This document shows positions 7,491-17,200 of a stretch of 33,707 bases of DNA, one piece after another (the stretch's first letter is position 1; each line of letters begins with the position of its first letter). The position numbers and the translations under genes are program-made. Source of the DNA: Hafnia alvei (GTDB taxonomy: Bacteria; Pseudomonadota; Gammaproteobacteria; Enterobacterales; Enterobacteriaceae); contig NZ_FMIQ01000020.1 in the NCBI RefSeq assembly GCF_900095695.1, positions 1 to 33,707 on the forward strand. Reading direction: 5' to 3'. The notes under the pieces were generated by a model that saw nothing but the letters and a program-made list of their open reading frames with translations, had not been told where the DNA came from and ran no database searches.

Positions 7491-7961
7491 TCAGGATAGG
7501 AGACCGTCGACCATCTCGAAAAATGCGTCTTCATCGAACATTCGATTAGGCAGCGATAAAGCCCCTTTTGACGTGCAAGCCCAGTGAGTGTTGGTTCCGA
7601 CACGCATAAATAAACGACATTGCGGGATAACCTTCCCGTCGATACATAAGCTAACCTCCACGCAGCCCGTCACACCGTGTCCGTACAGAAATACCGGCAA
7701 AAACTTTACGACCCGATCGTCATAATGCAGAGCGATAGCGAATATATCAAAGGCCCCACCATCCACCAGCAGGTCCGTAACAGATACTGTAAACGCCTCC
7801 ACATTCAGTTCGGTACCTGCAAGCCACGCATCTATCTGCTCCTGAAGCTGTACCATTCGCAGGCGAAACTCTACAATATCAGCCTGACTCTTACTGATTG
7901 CAGAGGCCGGTTCGGGTTGTCTGGCCTGTAGCTTTTTAAAGAACTCTAATTTTACTGACAT
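7491..7961 (-). CDS. Conserved-looking T6SS-linked protein of unknown function
   Basis: A 156-residue cytoplasmic protein with no signal peptide or membrane helix; not recognised. It has a charged helical N-terminal third (LEFFKKLQARQPEP, LRMVQLQEQIDAWLAG) and a beta-rich rest (FAIALHYDDRVVKFLPVFLY, VSLCIDGKVIPQCRLFMRVG, HWACTSKGAL), ending in an acidic helix. It begins 14 bases after the tssE stop with an AAGG ribosome-binding site and precedes the ImpA_N-DUF2345 chimera by about 50 bases. That position suggests a chaperone or adaptor for the following cargo genes, but nothing in the sequence proves this. Confidence 0.7.
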   Translation of the reverse strand: MSVKLEFFKKLQARQPEPASAISKSQADIVEFRLRMVQLQEQIDAWLAGTELNVEAFTVSVTDLLVDGGAFDIFAIALHYDDRVVKFLPVFLYGHGVTGCVEVSLCIDGKVIPQCRLFMRVGTNTHWACTSKGALSLPNRMFDEDAFFEMVDGLLS

Positions 7962-7975
7962 GGTGTTATCTGGCC

Positions 7976-8428
7976 TTACATACGAGTTGTCGTGTCGAGA
8001 TACTGTTGACTTTTAAGGTGTCGGAGTAACACTCGCCCTTCGGGCATAAACTCGGTGCCATAACGCACCAAGCCAACGCCTTTGAGTTCAGCGTCAATAG
8101 CATAGTGCAGCTCACCGGGGACGTTCTGTTCCAGCAGGACAACGGTTATTTTTTTCAGACGTGGCTCATATTTAAGTAGTACGGTCGACAGGATGCTCAT
8201 CAGCTCATGAGCCGTTCCCGACATCCCTTGGACGGCTCTGGTCATATCCGGCAGACCGTAATCCGGTAAATGTGCTAGCGTCCCGGCACGGCAGTTGAGG
8301 ATGCGCTGCATGTTATCGAGAACGGACAAGATGACCTGGTTTTCCTCGCTGACCTGGTGTAAATCGAGGCCTCCGGTGAAGTTACCGTACAGCATCTCGT
8401 ACAAAGACGGGCGCGGCATGTTAGTCAT
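7976..8428 (-). CDS. tssE: TssE, T6SS baseplate gp25-like protein
   Basis: Small baseplate subunit homologous to phage T4 gp25, which starts sheath polymerisation. The 150-residue protein opens MTNMPRPSLYEMLYGNFTGG and contains SVLDNMQRILNCRAGTLAHLPDYGL, split here only by reading: the NCRAGTLAHLPDYGLPD block is the gp25/TssE hallmark, and YEPRLKKITV follows as usual. The ATG overlaps the tssJ stop by eight bases. The gene closes the compact tssF-G-J-E group; cargo genes follow after 14 bases. Confidence 0.94.
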   Translation of the reverse strand: MTNMPRPSLYEMLYGNFTGGLDLHQVSEENQVILSVLDNMQRILNCRAGTLAHLPDYGLPDMTRAVQGMSGTAHELMSILSTVLLKYEPRLKKITVVLLEQNVPGELHYAIDAELKGVGLVRYGTEFMPEGRVLLRHLKSQQYLDTTTRM

Positions 8429-8957
8429 CCTTCAGGGGGGTGAGCGTCAGACGGTTATCACCCGCTTCGATGATGCGCGGCATATCTGGGTCAAGCGCAT
8501 CGCGGGAGAGCACCATCCGCCAGGTGTTATTTATGGTGTCAGGGGACATAAACATCCCGGCTATCGCCACATACTGCGCGTGCTCGTCCATCGGCATATC
8601 CACCATCACTGCACTGCCTGGCCGTAGGTGAATATCTTTCGCTACCAACAGGTCCGCCTTAAGAGCCTGACTGTCGTCGGCAAAAAGGGATGGGTAATCC
8701 GTGCTGTCGAACGCTTTACGGTCTTTCAATTGGTAAATGCGCACCACCGTGGAAAGTGCCTCCCCGCGGGCGTTGCTGTTCACCGCTTCGCGGGTGCGGA
8801 TATCAAGATGCAGGGTTTTCACCTGCTTATAAAAAATGGATTTAGTCACGGCAACCGTGCCATCAGTCACTTTCTGGGTCAGCCCACAGCCGGCAAGCAG
8901 CAACGTAAATCCCGACGCCAAAACCAGTCGCATGGCTTTACCAGCGATAATCGCCAT
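8421..8957 (-). CDS. tssJ: TssJ (VasD/Lip), T6SS outer-membrane lipoprotein
   Basis: Outer-membrane lipoprotein that holds the TssM periplasmic domain. A hydrophobic signal ends in a lipobox LLAGC (Cys24 with the 8957 start), with Gly and Leu next, compatible with outer-membrane sorting. The mature region has the transthyretin-like beta pattern of TssJ: KTLHLDIRTREAVNSNARGE, STVVRIYQLKDRKAFDSTDY, then HLRPGSAVMVDMPMDEHAQY. The start is uncertain: GGGAGG precedes two ATGs at 8963 and 8957, the second at better spacing; a later ATG at 8933 just after the tssG stop would still leave a short signal. The 3' end overlaps tssE by eight bases. Confidence 0.92.
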   Translation of the reverse strand: MAIIAGKAMRLVLASGFTLLLAGCGLTQKVTDGTVAVTKSIFYKQVKTLHLDIRTREAVNSNARGEALSTVVRIYQLKDRKAFDSTDYPSLFADDSQALKADLLVAKDIHLRPGSAVMVDMPMDEHAQYVAIAGMFMSPDTINNTWRMVLSRDALDPDMPRIIEAGDNRLTLTPLKDD

Positions 8958-10038
8958 CTTCATCGGCCTCCCTTCGATAAATGTTTTCCTGAACACGCTC
9001 ATAGCGCCCCAGATTGATAATGAGATTTTTGTTTGCCTGTGCCCCTACAGCGCCCAGCGGCTTCATTACCGCCGTGCGTCCCAGTTGTGCACAGGCAGGG
9101 CAGGGTGTGCTGCTCATTCGAGCATGGGGCAGCAGGGTTCTGTCCACGCACAACTGCAGGCGGACATCCAGGCGAGCTCCCAAATACACATGCAGTAATG
9201 CCATTAGGTCGGTGTGCAAGTCACCGCCCGGTAGCCATCCTCTGATTTCTGCTGGGCTGGAGCAGGTAAGGCGCATCAACACCTGACTGTTAACGTCAGT
9301 CCCGTAAGCCCCCATGACCGGGCGGCCCTTCAGGCTGACCGGCTGACGGACACGCATCGCCAACGGCTTTTTCAGCGCAATACGCCGCCGGTCATGGTGC
9401 CAGACTTGAGCCTGGGTATCCGGTGCAAGTAAACTCACCAGTGATGTCATGCCTTCTGCGGTGCGGCCCGGCAACAACATCACCGGCAGCAGTGCAAGAA
9501 AACGGGAAGTCGGGGTGGCAATATTCTCTGCACAGCCATCGATGCCAAGTCCCGCCAGACCTAACAAATATTGCGACGTCCTGTCTTTTCCCCCGGTCTC
9601 GAACGTGGCCGGGTAGGAGTACTTGCGCCAAATCCGGTAGTACTGGGCAATCAGACGGTGGTTGAAGATATCGAGGAAATCCGCTGTTGCTTCATACCCC
9701 TCCCGCCTTTGGGTGATATCGTCGATATAATGCGTGGGCAACGGCGACTCCACCCCGTAGAGCCCCATAAAGGTCACCCTGACGGTCGGTGGCAGATGCG
9801 GCTGCTCCGATGTCTCAAGTCCTTTTATTTCTGATGCTGGGAAGCCCATTCCCGGATGCGGACGAAAGCGTACCGGCTCTTGACGAACCTGCCAATGACT
9901 GCCGATAACGGGCCGGCCCGGCTGGCTTTGTTCCAGCAGTTGACAAAAGCGGTAAAAGTGGGTGCGCGGCAGCCGGTCGCCCAGTGCCACCATTAATCGG
10001 GCAGGCGCGGACAGTGATTCTCTTTCCACCGGATGCAT
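8938..10038 (-). CDS. tssG: TssG (VasB/ImpH), T6SS baseplate wedge protein
   Basis: Partner of TssF in the baseplate. The 366-residue protein carries the TssG pattern RLPRTHFYRFCQLLEQSQPG near the start, then VRFRPHPGMGFPASEIKGLE, and the conserved VTFMGLYGVESPLPTHYIDD block. Further on come DFLDIFNHRLIAQYYRIWRK and the C-terminal LGARLDVRLQLCVDRTLLPH. The start at 10038 lies inside tssF; a later ATG (MVALGDRLPRTH) would shorten the protein by 15 residues and reduce the overlap. Its end overlaps the tssJ signal-peptide region. No defects were seen. Confidence 0.94.
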   Translation of the reverse strand: MHPVERESLSAPARLMVALGDRLPRTHFYRFCQLLEQSQPGRPVIGSHWQVRQEPVRFRPHPGMGFPASEIKGLETSEQPHLPPTVRVTFMGLYGVESPLPTHYIDDITQRREGYEATADFLDIFNHRLIAQYYRIWRKYSYPATFETGGKDRTSQYLLGLAGLGIDGCAENIATPTSRFLALLPVMLLPGRTAEGMTSLVSLLAPDTQAQVWHHDRRRIALKKPLAMRVRQPVSLKGRPVMGAYGTDVNSQVLMRLTCSSPAEIRGWLPGGDLHTDLMALLHVYLGARLDVRLQLCVDRTLLPHARMSSTPCPACAQLGRTAVMKPLGAVGAQANKNLIINLGRYERVQENIYRREADEDGDYRW

Positions 10039-11756
10039 TTTCCTTCTGGCTGAACAATAAGCGTGAGCTGGTTAAACTGATTCATATCGGTATAGAGAGC
10101 AAAGAAACGATTGAGCAGTTCCCCAAACAGATGCACGTCCCCCTCACCGGTAAAGCCGTTGCTGTCGAGCGTCACTTCGATATCGAGGCCACGCAGCAGG
10201 AAACCATCTTCAAAACGCTGTATGCGGTGATGTTCCACACGCTGTATCGCCTCTAGGCGGCGGTTATTGAGTTCGTCCTCCTGCCAGTTGTACAACGCCA
10301 GCGTACCGCGCAGCACTTCGGCACTGCTCATCATGTTGAGAAAGCCCGCGCCCAGATGGCTGAGTACGCGCCAGTGAAAACGGTCTTCCGCCGGCGGATA
10401 CACCGGCAGCGTGGGTTTGCAGAGGTTTCTGACGGAGACGTTTGTCTGCACCACCTGCTCACAACGGTCCAGAAGCGTGCTTTGCAGGGCGCGGCGCGGC
10501 AACTGACCGTTAGTGCCGGTGATACGCAATGAGACCGTTTCCCGGGCAAGGTGGCGGTCATCTTCCCATTGATGCCCACCCAGTATCAGCCAGGTATCGT
10601 GCAAGCCGGTGACCCCGCGCTTCACGCGGGTGTGGTAATAACGCGGAGGAGCATGCCGACGCATCATGCCACCTTTATGACGAAAACTGCTAAACGGCAC
10701 ATATTCGGCATCACCGGTACGGCCTGAGCCCATCACGGCATCAACGGCATAAATCTCGGTATAGCCGTCCTGCAGGCGTTTGGGTCTGAGCAAATAGTCA
10801 CTTTCCAGCCCGGTGATGGTGAGCGGATCTGCCTCCAGCGTGAACAGGTTGATAACGGGAACGCAATGCAGGCGAAGGGCGCCATCCGTGACCGGCAGGT
10901 CTGATGGCCATGGCTGGTTCAGTACCACTTCAATATCAAAGTACGCCACACCCGCTGGCGGTGTAATGCCCTCCAGTCCATTGAGATGGACGAACATGAA
11001 TTTTTCACGGAAGGTGAAATACTCCAGCAACAGTTGATAGCCACTGAACGCGGTATCACCTTTAGGCCACAGACCATCCTCTTCACCAAAACCGCCCGGC
11101 GAGAAATAGCCGTCCAGCCGGATACGGTCAGTCTGGCCTGGCAAGCGCATATACATGGCCGCCTGCCGTCGGGTGAGCATCAAGTGCAGATGACTGCTGA
11201 CAGGAGCCTCTGCCGCCAGATATAGACTCAGACGACTCAAATCCGCCTGCGACCAGTCGGCCTGCGGGCTGCAGGCAAAGCGTATCCGCAACAGTGAACG
11301 CCCGTCCGGCTCGGTCGTCATGGTAACGCCGGACACGCTGAGCGGGTTGAGCATCATGTCGCGGGTGGTACGGTAGCGGCAGACACTGTTTTTGGGGCCG
11401 ACCGGTTGTGAGTAAACCTCGAGCCCGGCCGGCACCCGCTCGGCCATTTTCATTGACAGTAACTCGGGGGTGAAGGCGACCACAGACAGCGACGGAATGG
11501 TTCGAAGATAGTGAGGCCAGAGCATGCTGACCAGCCCTTCTGTCAGCTCCGGCAAGTCATCGTCAATCTTTTCGCGCAGCCGCCCCATAGAGAACGCAAA
11601 ACCTTCAAACAACCGCTCGACATAAGGGTCCGGGGTTCCAGCTTTATCCAGATCGAGCATGGCTGCACGGTCAGGGTGGGTCTGAGCAAACTCTTTTGCG
11701 GCTTCACGCAGGTAGCGCATTTCCGCATCAAAATAACGCAGGGTTAAATCTTCCAT
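9993..11756 (-). CDS. tssF: TssF (VasA/ImpG), T6SS baseplate wedge protein
   Basis: Baseplate subunit that forms a heterotrimer with TssG and contacts TssK and VgrG. With the ATG at 11756 the protein has 587 residues and opens MEDLTLRYFDAEMRYLREAA, followed by FAQTHPDRAAMLDLDKAGTP and DPYVERLFEGFAFSMGRL, the strongly conserved TssF N-terminus. A longer frame from 11816 adds 20 residues without family character. Further motifs include LTEGLVSMLWPHYLRTIPS near residue 85. The 3' end overlaps tssG by 46 bases if the tssG start at 10038 is used. It stands 124 bases after the DUF3592-like gene, so an internal promoter is possible but none was recognised. Confidence 0.95.
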   Translation of the reverse strand: MEDLTLRYFDAEMRYLREAAKEFAQTHPDRAAMLDLDKAGTPDPYVERLFEGFAFSMGRLREKIDDDLPELTEGLVSMLWPHYLRTIPSLSVVAFTPELLSMKMAERVPAGLEVYSQPVGPKNSVCRYRTTRDMMLNPLSVSGVTMTTEPDGRSLLRIRFACSPQADWSQADLSRLSLYLAAEAPVSSHLHLMLTRRQAAMYMRLPGQTDRIRLDGYFSPGGFGEEDGLWPKGDTAFSGYQLLLEYFTFREKFMFVHLNGLEGITPPAGVAYFDIEVVLNQPWPSDLPVTDGALRLHCVPVINLFTLEADPLTITGLESDYLLRPKRLQDGYTEIYAVDAVMGSGRTGDAEYVPFSSFRHKGGMMRRHAPPRYYHTRVKRGVTGLHDTWLILGGHQWEDDRHLARETVSLRITGTNGQLPRRALQSTLLDRCEQVVQTNVSVRNLCKPTLPVYPPAEDRFHWRVLSHLGAGFLNMMSSAEVLRGTLALYNWQEDELNNRRLEAIQRVEHHRIQRFEDGFLLRGLDIEVTLDSNGFTGEGDVHLFGELLNRFFALYTDMNQFNQLTLIVQPEGKCIRWKENHCPRLPD

Positions 11757-11880
11757 AAAAATGCAGTATCCCAAAAAATCACATCGCCATAGCAAGAAAC
11801 AATATTCATTTCTCACTCAGGAATGGTCAACCAAAGCACACCTGACAATACAGGCAAGCAATACAAGTAAAATTGATGAC

Positions 11881-12570
11881 CTAAGCTTTTTTAGGAAGAT
11901 GAGAAACATCCACGTGATATTTTTTTAGATTATCATGCACCACATACACAGTAATGGTTTCATCTTTAATATACGGGGAGGGATCGTAATAAAAATTAGC
12001 ACTATTAAATAAAAATACCTGACCAGATTGGGGGTCAAGCCACTGGCACACAATCCGCCATGGTGAACGACCATTAAACTGAATGGCTTCATTTAATTCA
12101 ACACCCACTATGGTTGCAGTCAGAGGTTTCCCTTCATGTACCAAGCGGCTATGGCGACTACCATTGTTCATGAGTCGTGAGCCAATAGATCCAATAAGCA
12201 GCAAGACCAGTGCAAAGCTGCCACAAATAATTGAACCTAAATAGAGTCCGGTATTATTATTAATTTGTGCATTGCCTGCATCCCCCTGACGATAGATGAC
12301 ATCCACCACATTTCCCAGGCTATTTCGGTAACCTGAGCTCCCTACCGATGACTCAAATACAACTTTTTTGCCGACATCATCCGTAAAAGTGACTTCCGGA
12401 TACCACACTGCCGAAGATGAGTTATTGTCCCGACTGTAACGTAAATCCGTCACTTTTCCTTCAGCGTGTATCGCTTCACTCTGGAACTGGTGAGTTGAAT
12501 ACGCGAGATAGCCTGCAGCACATAAAAGGATCAGACCAATAACAAGCATAATTTTTAAAAAATGTTTCAT
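11881..12570 (-). CDS. DUF3592-like membrane protein inserted in the tss core
   Basis: A 229-residue protein with an N-terminal helix (about residues 5-23) and a second around 108-129. Each is followed by a beta-rich segment with the DUF3592 look: EAIHAEGKVTDLRYSRDN, then VWYPEVTFTDDVGKKVVFES and GNVVDVIYRQGDAGNAQI, and near the end PSPYIKDETITVYVVHDNLK. No enzymatic residues are evident. It lies between the damaged tssA and tssF, a position normally without a gene, and is AT-richer than its neighbours with gaps of 84 and 124 bases either side, suggesting late acquisition. Any role in secretion is unknown; it could be an unlinked passenger or an accessory membrane factor. Confidence 0.75.
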   Translation of the reverse strand: MKHFLKIMLVIGLILLCAAGYLAYSTHQFQSEAIHAEGKVTDLRYSRDNNSSSAVWYPEVTFTDDVGKKVVFESSVGSSGYRNSLGNVVDVIYRQGDAGNAQINNNTGLYLGSIICGSFALVLLLIGSIGSRLMNNGSRHSRLVHEGKPLTATIVGVELNEAIQFNGRSPWRIVCQWLDPQSGQVFLFNSANFYYDPSPYIKDETITVYVVHDNLKKYHVDVSHLPKKA

Positions 12571-12654
12571 ATATCATCCAGGTTTTAACAGAAATCAGGT
12601 GTCACAAATCAGCCGCCAGAACGTTCTCTCGGGCATGTTTAATTCGCAGTGCTG

Positions 12655-13209
12655 CTATCTCCCACATAGCACCGCAGCACGGGCCGGATCGATGGCAATC
12701 AGCCCGGCCAGTAACCGTTCCATCAGTGGACTCAGACGCACCTTATCAGCCTCACTGCGACCTGCTTTCAGTCGCAGGAGTTTCAGATGACGCGCCTGCA
12801 CCTCAAACAACAGTTCAGGCTCCCAGTCGCCAAGAGTCACTTCTCCGGCACGCTCACCCAGTTCTGCAAACAGGTGCATCGCCAAGTCATTTTTACCGTA
12901 CTGCTCGGCAATACGCGCCATCAGCAGGCGCACCAGCCATTTCTGACGAGCGGTAGCCATACCAGGTCGGTTCTGCAGCCAGTTCAGCGCCACCTCCATG
13001 CCATCAGTGTCGGCAAGGACCACCGCTTCCGACTCCAGTTGCAAAATATCGCTGTCAGAATTGCTGTCCGGGACGGCGGTCACCTCGCTCCCCCAGGCGC
13101 TGTCCGAGGACATGACGCTCTGTTGTATCCAGCTTTGGGTTACCTCATCTGCAAACGGGGTACCATCATTAAAGGCCAGCGTGTCAAGTCCTTGCAGACG
13201 ACTCAGTAG
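12655..13209 (-). pseudogene. tssA: TssA C-terminal (VasJ-like) fragment, separated by a one-base frameshift
   Basis: The frame opens at 13209 with LLSRLQGLDTLAFNDGTPFA and runs 184 residues to the stop at 12655. It contains the TssA DGTPFADEVTQSWI motif, then a low-complexity linker and the helical C-terminal domain (WLQNRPGMATARQKWLVRLL, LGDWEPELLFEVQARHLKLL). It has no start codon with a good ribosome-binding site at its beginning; the first internal ATG, at 13113, would give only the last 152 residues. It is the natural continuation of the upstream tssA fragment, so both should be read as one damaged or mis-sequenced gene. The C-terminal domain is the part that forms ring assemblies at the sheath end. 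Confidence 0.88.
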
Positions 13210-14252
13210 CCCTTCAGGTCAGCGGTAATGATATCAGCCAGCACCCCCTGACTCGACTTCACCAGCCCCTGGTGGATGTACCACTGCAGGTCGAGCCACA
13301 GATGATTGGCTCCGCGAGAAAACAGGCTGTCGGCCTGCTCCAGTATTTCGCTCCAGCTCTGCTGCAGGTACAGACGTTTAAGCAGTGCGCGCTGGTCCGC
13401 TTTAGGCGGTTCAATGCGGGTACGCCCGTCACCCGCCATCGCAGGCAGGTCCGCCAGCGTGTCGTACCGCAGGCTTTTCATCAGGTGGTGCGCCGCAAGC
13501 CAGCCGCCAGATTGCTCCCGCAGGTAAGCGGCCAGCGTACGTCCCTGTGTCAGCAAATCCTGCCCGGAGGTAATGCGGCTCAGTTCAGGTGCATGAGGTT
13601 GGGTAGCCGAACATACGGGGTCATTTTCACTGGCGTTTTGCGGGACGACAGCATCAACACCGCCGGCACTCACCAGGCGGGAAACTAGTGCGTTGAACAA
13701 GCCGCCCAGCTGTGGCCTGCTTTCCTCTGACTCCTTTTCAGCTAACTGTGCCATCAGCAAAAGTGCGCCCACGGTACGGTGCGCATCGCTCCTGACCACT
13801 TCCGGATACAGGGACAGGCTGTCCACTATTCGTGAACCCGCTAACCATTCGAGTGCGGCTTTGCGGCTACGTTCACGCCGAGGATGCAGCTGTGCGCCAA
13901 AGCGTTTCAGCAACCCGGCCAACAGCTCCAGTCCGTCGGCAAGTCCACCTTCACCTTCCCTGTGCAATTTCGCCCAGCAGTAGTAAGTGACCACCCGAAT
14001 ATCTTTTGCCGTGGTGGTCAGCAGTTTCTCGGCAAGTCGGCAGACGAGTTCCGTATCCGCACCAGTGAGCTTATTGACCTCCTCGCGCATCTGCTGGAAA
14101 TCATCGTCATAGCCCAGGTCTTCTCCGGCAGGGGACGCCCCCGATACAGGGAGTAGCCAGTTGTCCCACAACGCAACCCGCTCATGGGCCTGCTGTAGAA
14201 GTGGCTCCTGCTCTGCCTGGCAGGCGCTGAGCAGGGCATGAAGTGATGACAT
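13203..14252 (-). CDS. tssA: TssA (ImpA-N type) N-terminal fragment, cut short by a frameshift
   Basis: TssA caps the growing sheath and coordinates priming and polymerisation. This 349-residue frame has the ImpA_N signature WLLPVSGASPAGEDLGYDDD followed by FQQMREEVNK, then the middle domain, and stops right after ITADLKGY. One base out of frame the coding sequence continues as LLSRLQGLDTLAFNDGTPFA, including the DGTPFAD motif that normally follows in intact TssA. The change sits in a GGG run at about 13210-13212; adding one G would join the frames into a protein of about 534 residues, the usual length for the VasJ-type TssA. The ATG at 14252 overlaps the tssM TGA. Loss of the C-terminal domain would be expected to cripple the system if real; a sequencing error is the main alternative. 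Confidence 0.9.
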   Translation of the reverse strand: MSSLHALLSACQAEQEPLLQQAHERVALWDNWLLPVSGASPAGEDLGYDDDFQQMREEVNKLTGADTELVCRLAEKLLTTTAKDIRVVTYYCWAKLHREGEGGLADGLELLAGLLKRFGAQLHPRRERSRKAALEWLAGSRIVDSLSLYPEVVRSDAHRTVGALLLMAQLAEKESEESRPQLGGLFNALVSRLVSAGGVDAVVPQNASENDPVCSATQPHAPELSRITSGQDLLTQGRTLAAYLREQSGGWLAAHHLMKSLRYDTLADLPAMAGDGRTRIEPPKADQRALLKRLYLQQSWSEILEQADSLFSRGANHLWLDLQWYIHQGLVKSSQGVLADIITADLKGY

Positions 14253-17200
14253 CAATACGCCTCCTCGGTGTCTACCCCTGACAAGGAAGCCTGCACTTGG
14301 GAGGCATCCACACTAAAAATGGTCTCCGGCAGACGGAAGTTGCGCAGCTTGAGCAACGCCAGTGGACCGTCTCCCGCCTCGGTACGCAACGTGTAATTGA
14401 GATTACGCCCGTCCAGTGCTTTCCAGAGCAGGTTGTAGCTACTACCCACGCCTGAGTTGTCGCTGACAGTGGCCTTATCCAGCAGGCGTATCAGCCCCCA
14501 GGCTCCTGGCATATCCGCATACTGCCGGGTGCCTGCCTGAGTGCTTATCCAGCTTAAGTTAGCGCCCGGCGCTTCGGTATCCGCCGGCCAAGTAAAGCGT
14601 TTCCATGCTGGCATCTGATTCACGTAGGTGAGTTTTTGGCTATCGATAATCATGTCGGTCTGCATCACCCCACTCGACGTCCCCGGACGCAGTTCGAAAT
14701 GCATCCCGGCGTTGCCCTGCGGGAAGGCAACATCAGAGAGTTGGCTCAGGGTGTTAATGGCCTTCAGGAAGGCCGGATTAAACGTAAGCCCCTGTGAATT
14801 AATACTGTCTGGCACCCAGTGACTTCCTTCACGGTGCAGCACACCTTTAAGCCGCGTCTGCAGGAACTGGGCAATACGGCCTGAGTCGGTATTCAGGTAT
14901 TTGGCCAGTAACGGCAAGGAGACCTCACTGCTGGCATCACTAAAGGGATAGCGCCCACCGAAAGCACGGTTCCAGTCGCTCACCACCGCCTGTTGCCATT
15001 GGGCGTTCAGGCTGTCCGCTGCTGGCGTCAATACCTGCTGCCAGGCTTGCTCCATCGGCTGAACAAACACCGTCCGGCCGAAGCCGCTCCACTCCTGACC
15101 GAGGCCTGCCGCAATCAGACTGCCGTAATCGCGGGTTTCCGTCAGGTCCACGGCTTTGCCCTGAAAAACGGTCTGCGCCAGCGTCTGCGTCATCGCCTGC
15201 GGGTCAGCCGCGTTGGTGACCTGCTGCAGGCGTAAACGCACCTGGGTGACGCGGGTCAGGTAGCTTTGCAGACTCTGAGCCTGCCCGCCTACCTGATTTT
15301 TATCCATCAACGCCAGCAACGGTCCGAATGTCGCGTCCAGAGGGCCTTGGATGCCGGCCCCTTGGTCAATGACGTTTTTATTTTCGCCACCCAGCAGGTT
15401 TTTCGCCGACTTTACCAGTGAATCAGATATCGCTTCACCGGTCTGCCCAGTATGACCCTGCACGTTCAGCGTATTCATCAGCGCCACCAGCGGGGACTGG
15501 CGTACATCGGCCATCAGGGTGAGCTGGTCAATCGCATCAGACAGGGTGGTTGCGCGGTTAAGCCGCAGGCTGTTGAGAAACGCCAGCCATGCACTACCAA
15601 AATCGGCAAAGTAACGTTCCGTCAGCCGTTTCTGCAAGGCTTCGGGAGAGTCGGCCTGCTGCGGTTGCTGCTTACTGTCAGTCAGCACCCAGTCCAGCTC
15701 ATCACGGCGCGCTTTGACCACTTTTTGTATCGCGGGCTGGACAGCCTGTTCCCAGGCCTGGCGAGTAAACATCCCCGGCACAACTTCAGTGGTGCGGAAC
15801 AGACGTGAGGCATCCGTTTCGCCGGTCATGTCTTCCAGACGCATATCAGAATACTGGTTCACTACCTCCGCGAGCATCTTCTGATACTGGCTGGATTCGC
15901 TGTTACGCATCCCCATCAGCCGAACCAGCAAAGCGCGCGCCTGACTGACCAGACTCTCATCAGCTGACAGCCGCCATTGGGGGTGGGTGGTCAGATTTGC
16001 GGCATAAAACGACAGCAGCGACGGCGCTACGCCCTGCCAAATACTGTCTTTCACACCCTCACGCGTTGGCCAGTCATGCAGCAATGTACGACTGAACCAG
16101 ACCGCATCCATATGCTCCGGACGGCTCAGTAACAGATAGAGCTTAAGCTGGTCATACGTGGCTTTCGCCATTTTCTCACGCAAAGGGCTGTCCGGCGGCA
16201 GTGAAACAAACGCGTTCAGTTGTGCTGTCAGATGGTCAGCGGCCGCATCACGTAGCAGTGGCTGTGCACTGTCGCGATAGCGGGGCCACAGGACAGTAAG
16301 CAGTTCATCATTACGGCTGAGGCCCGCGCGGTCATACCACGGCACACCCAGTTCTGAGCGGTACTGCAGGCGAGCCAGAGTTTTCTGTAATGCTGACAGC
16401 GCCAGCAAACGGTCAGCCAGCGGCTTCTTTTGCTCTGAGGCCAGCGTCGCCTGCGTCTGCGCGCTGACAATCAGGTTACGGTTGTTGATAAAGGAAACCA
16501 CCATCCAGGTGCCCCACAACAGCATCAACAGCGCCAGTGCGCAAGCCATGACCCGCCACCAGTGGATACCGGGCTGTCGCGGGCGAAGGACGGCGGGAAG
16601 TTCGCGGACCGAATCGGGTAACACGTCCCAGCGGTTATCTCTGCCCCAGTGATGTTGCATGGCACGCTCAGCACCGGTAGTAGGCTGACTGAACACCACG
16701 CCCGCCAGCGGTACCGGACGGTACGGATTGAGCAACACTGACAGTGGACCCGCAACGCTCTGTGGTTCATGAATCAACTGGTTTGCCAGCATCAGCAGGA
16801 AGTGGTGCTGCGGGTCCTCACTGATTTGCACAATACCTTGTGAGATTAATGCCGGAGAGAGCGCAGTCAACTGCGCGGTCAAAATGTCTGCCGTGCAGCC
16901 TGCGGGTAACAGGCAGCCTGTCGCCTGCGTAGTACGCCCTTCCGGCATGCCAGCGCGTGAATGCAGCGACCAGACATAAAGCGGCAACTGCCAGCCCAGC
17001 GCCTCATTGCGGGCACAGATGGCATGGGAGAAGGTATCCATCACGCTGTCGGAAGGTGCTGACTGCGGTTGCGGCAGGTCAGGTGAGGACAGACGGTCAA
17101 ATAGCGAGGTGACCCACACCATGCCATCAGCCGGGCGACGGCGCAGTTTACGCAGCGCGGTAAACCATTGACTGTCTACCGGGCCGTTCAGGTCACCGCC

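Noticed and set aside
13200-13215. Programmed -1 frameshift as an explanation for split tssA
   Set aside because: The site reads CTGAAGGGCTACTGA and has no canonical X-XXY-YYZ slippery heptamer; a one-base indel in the G run is simpler. Not fully excluded.
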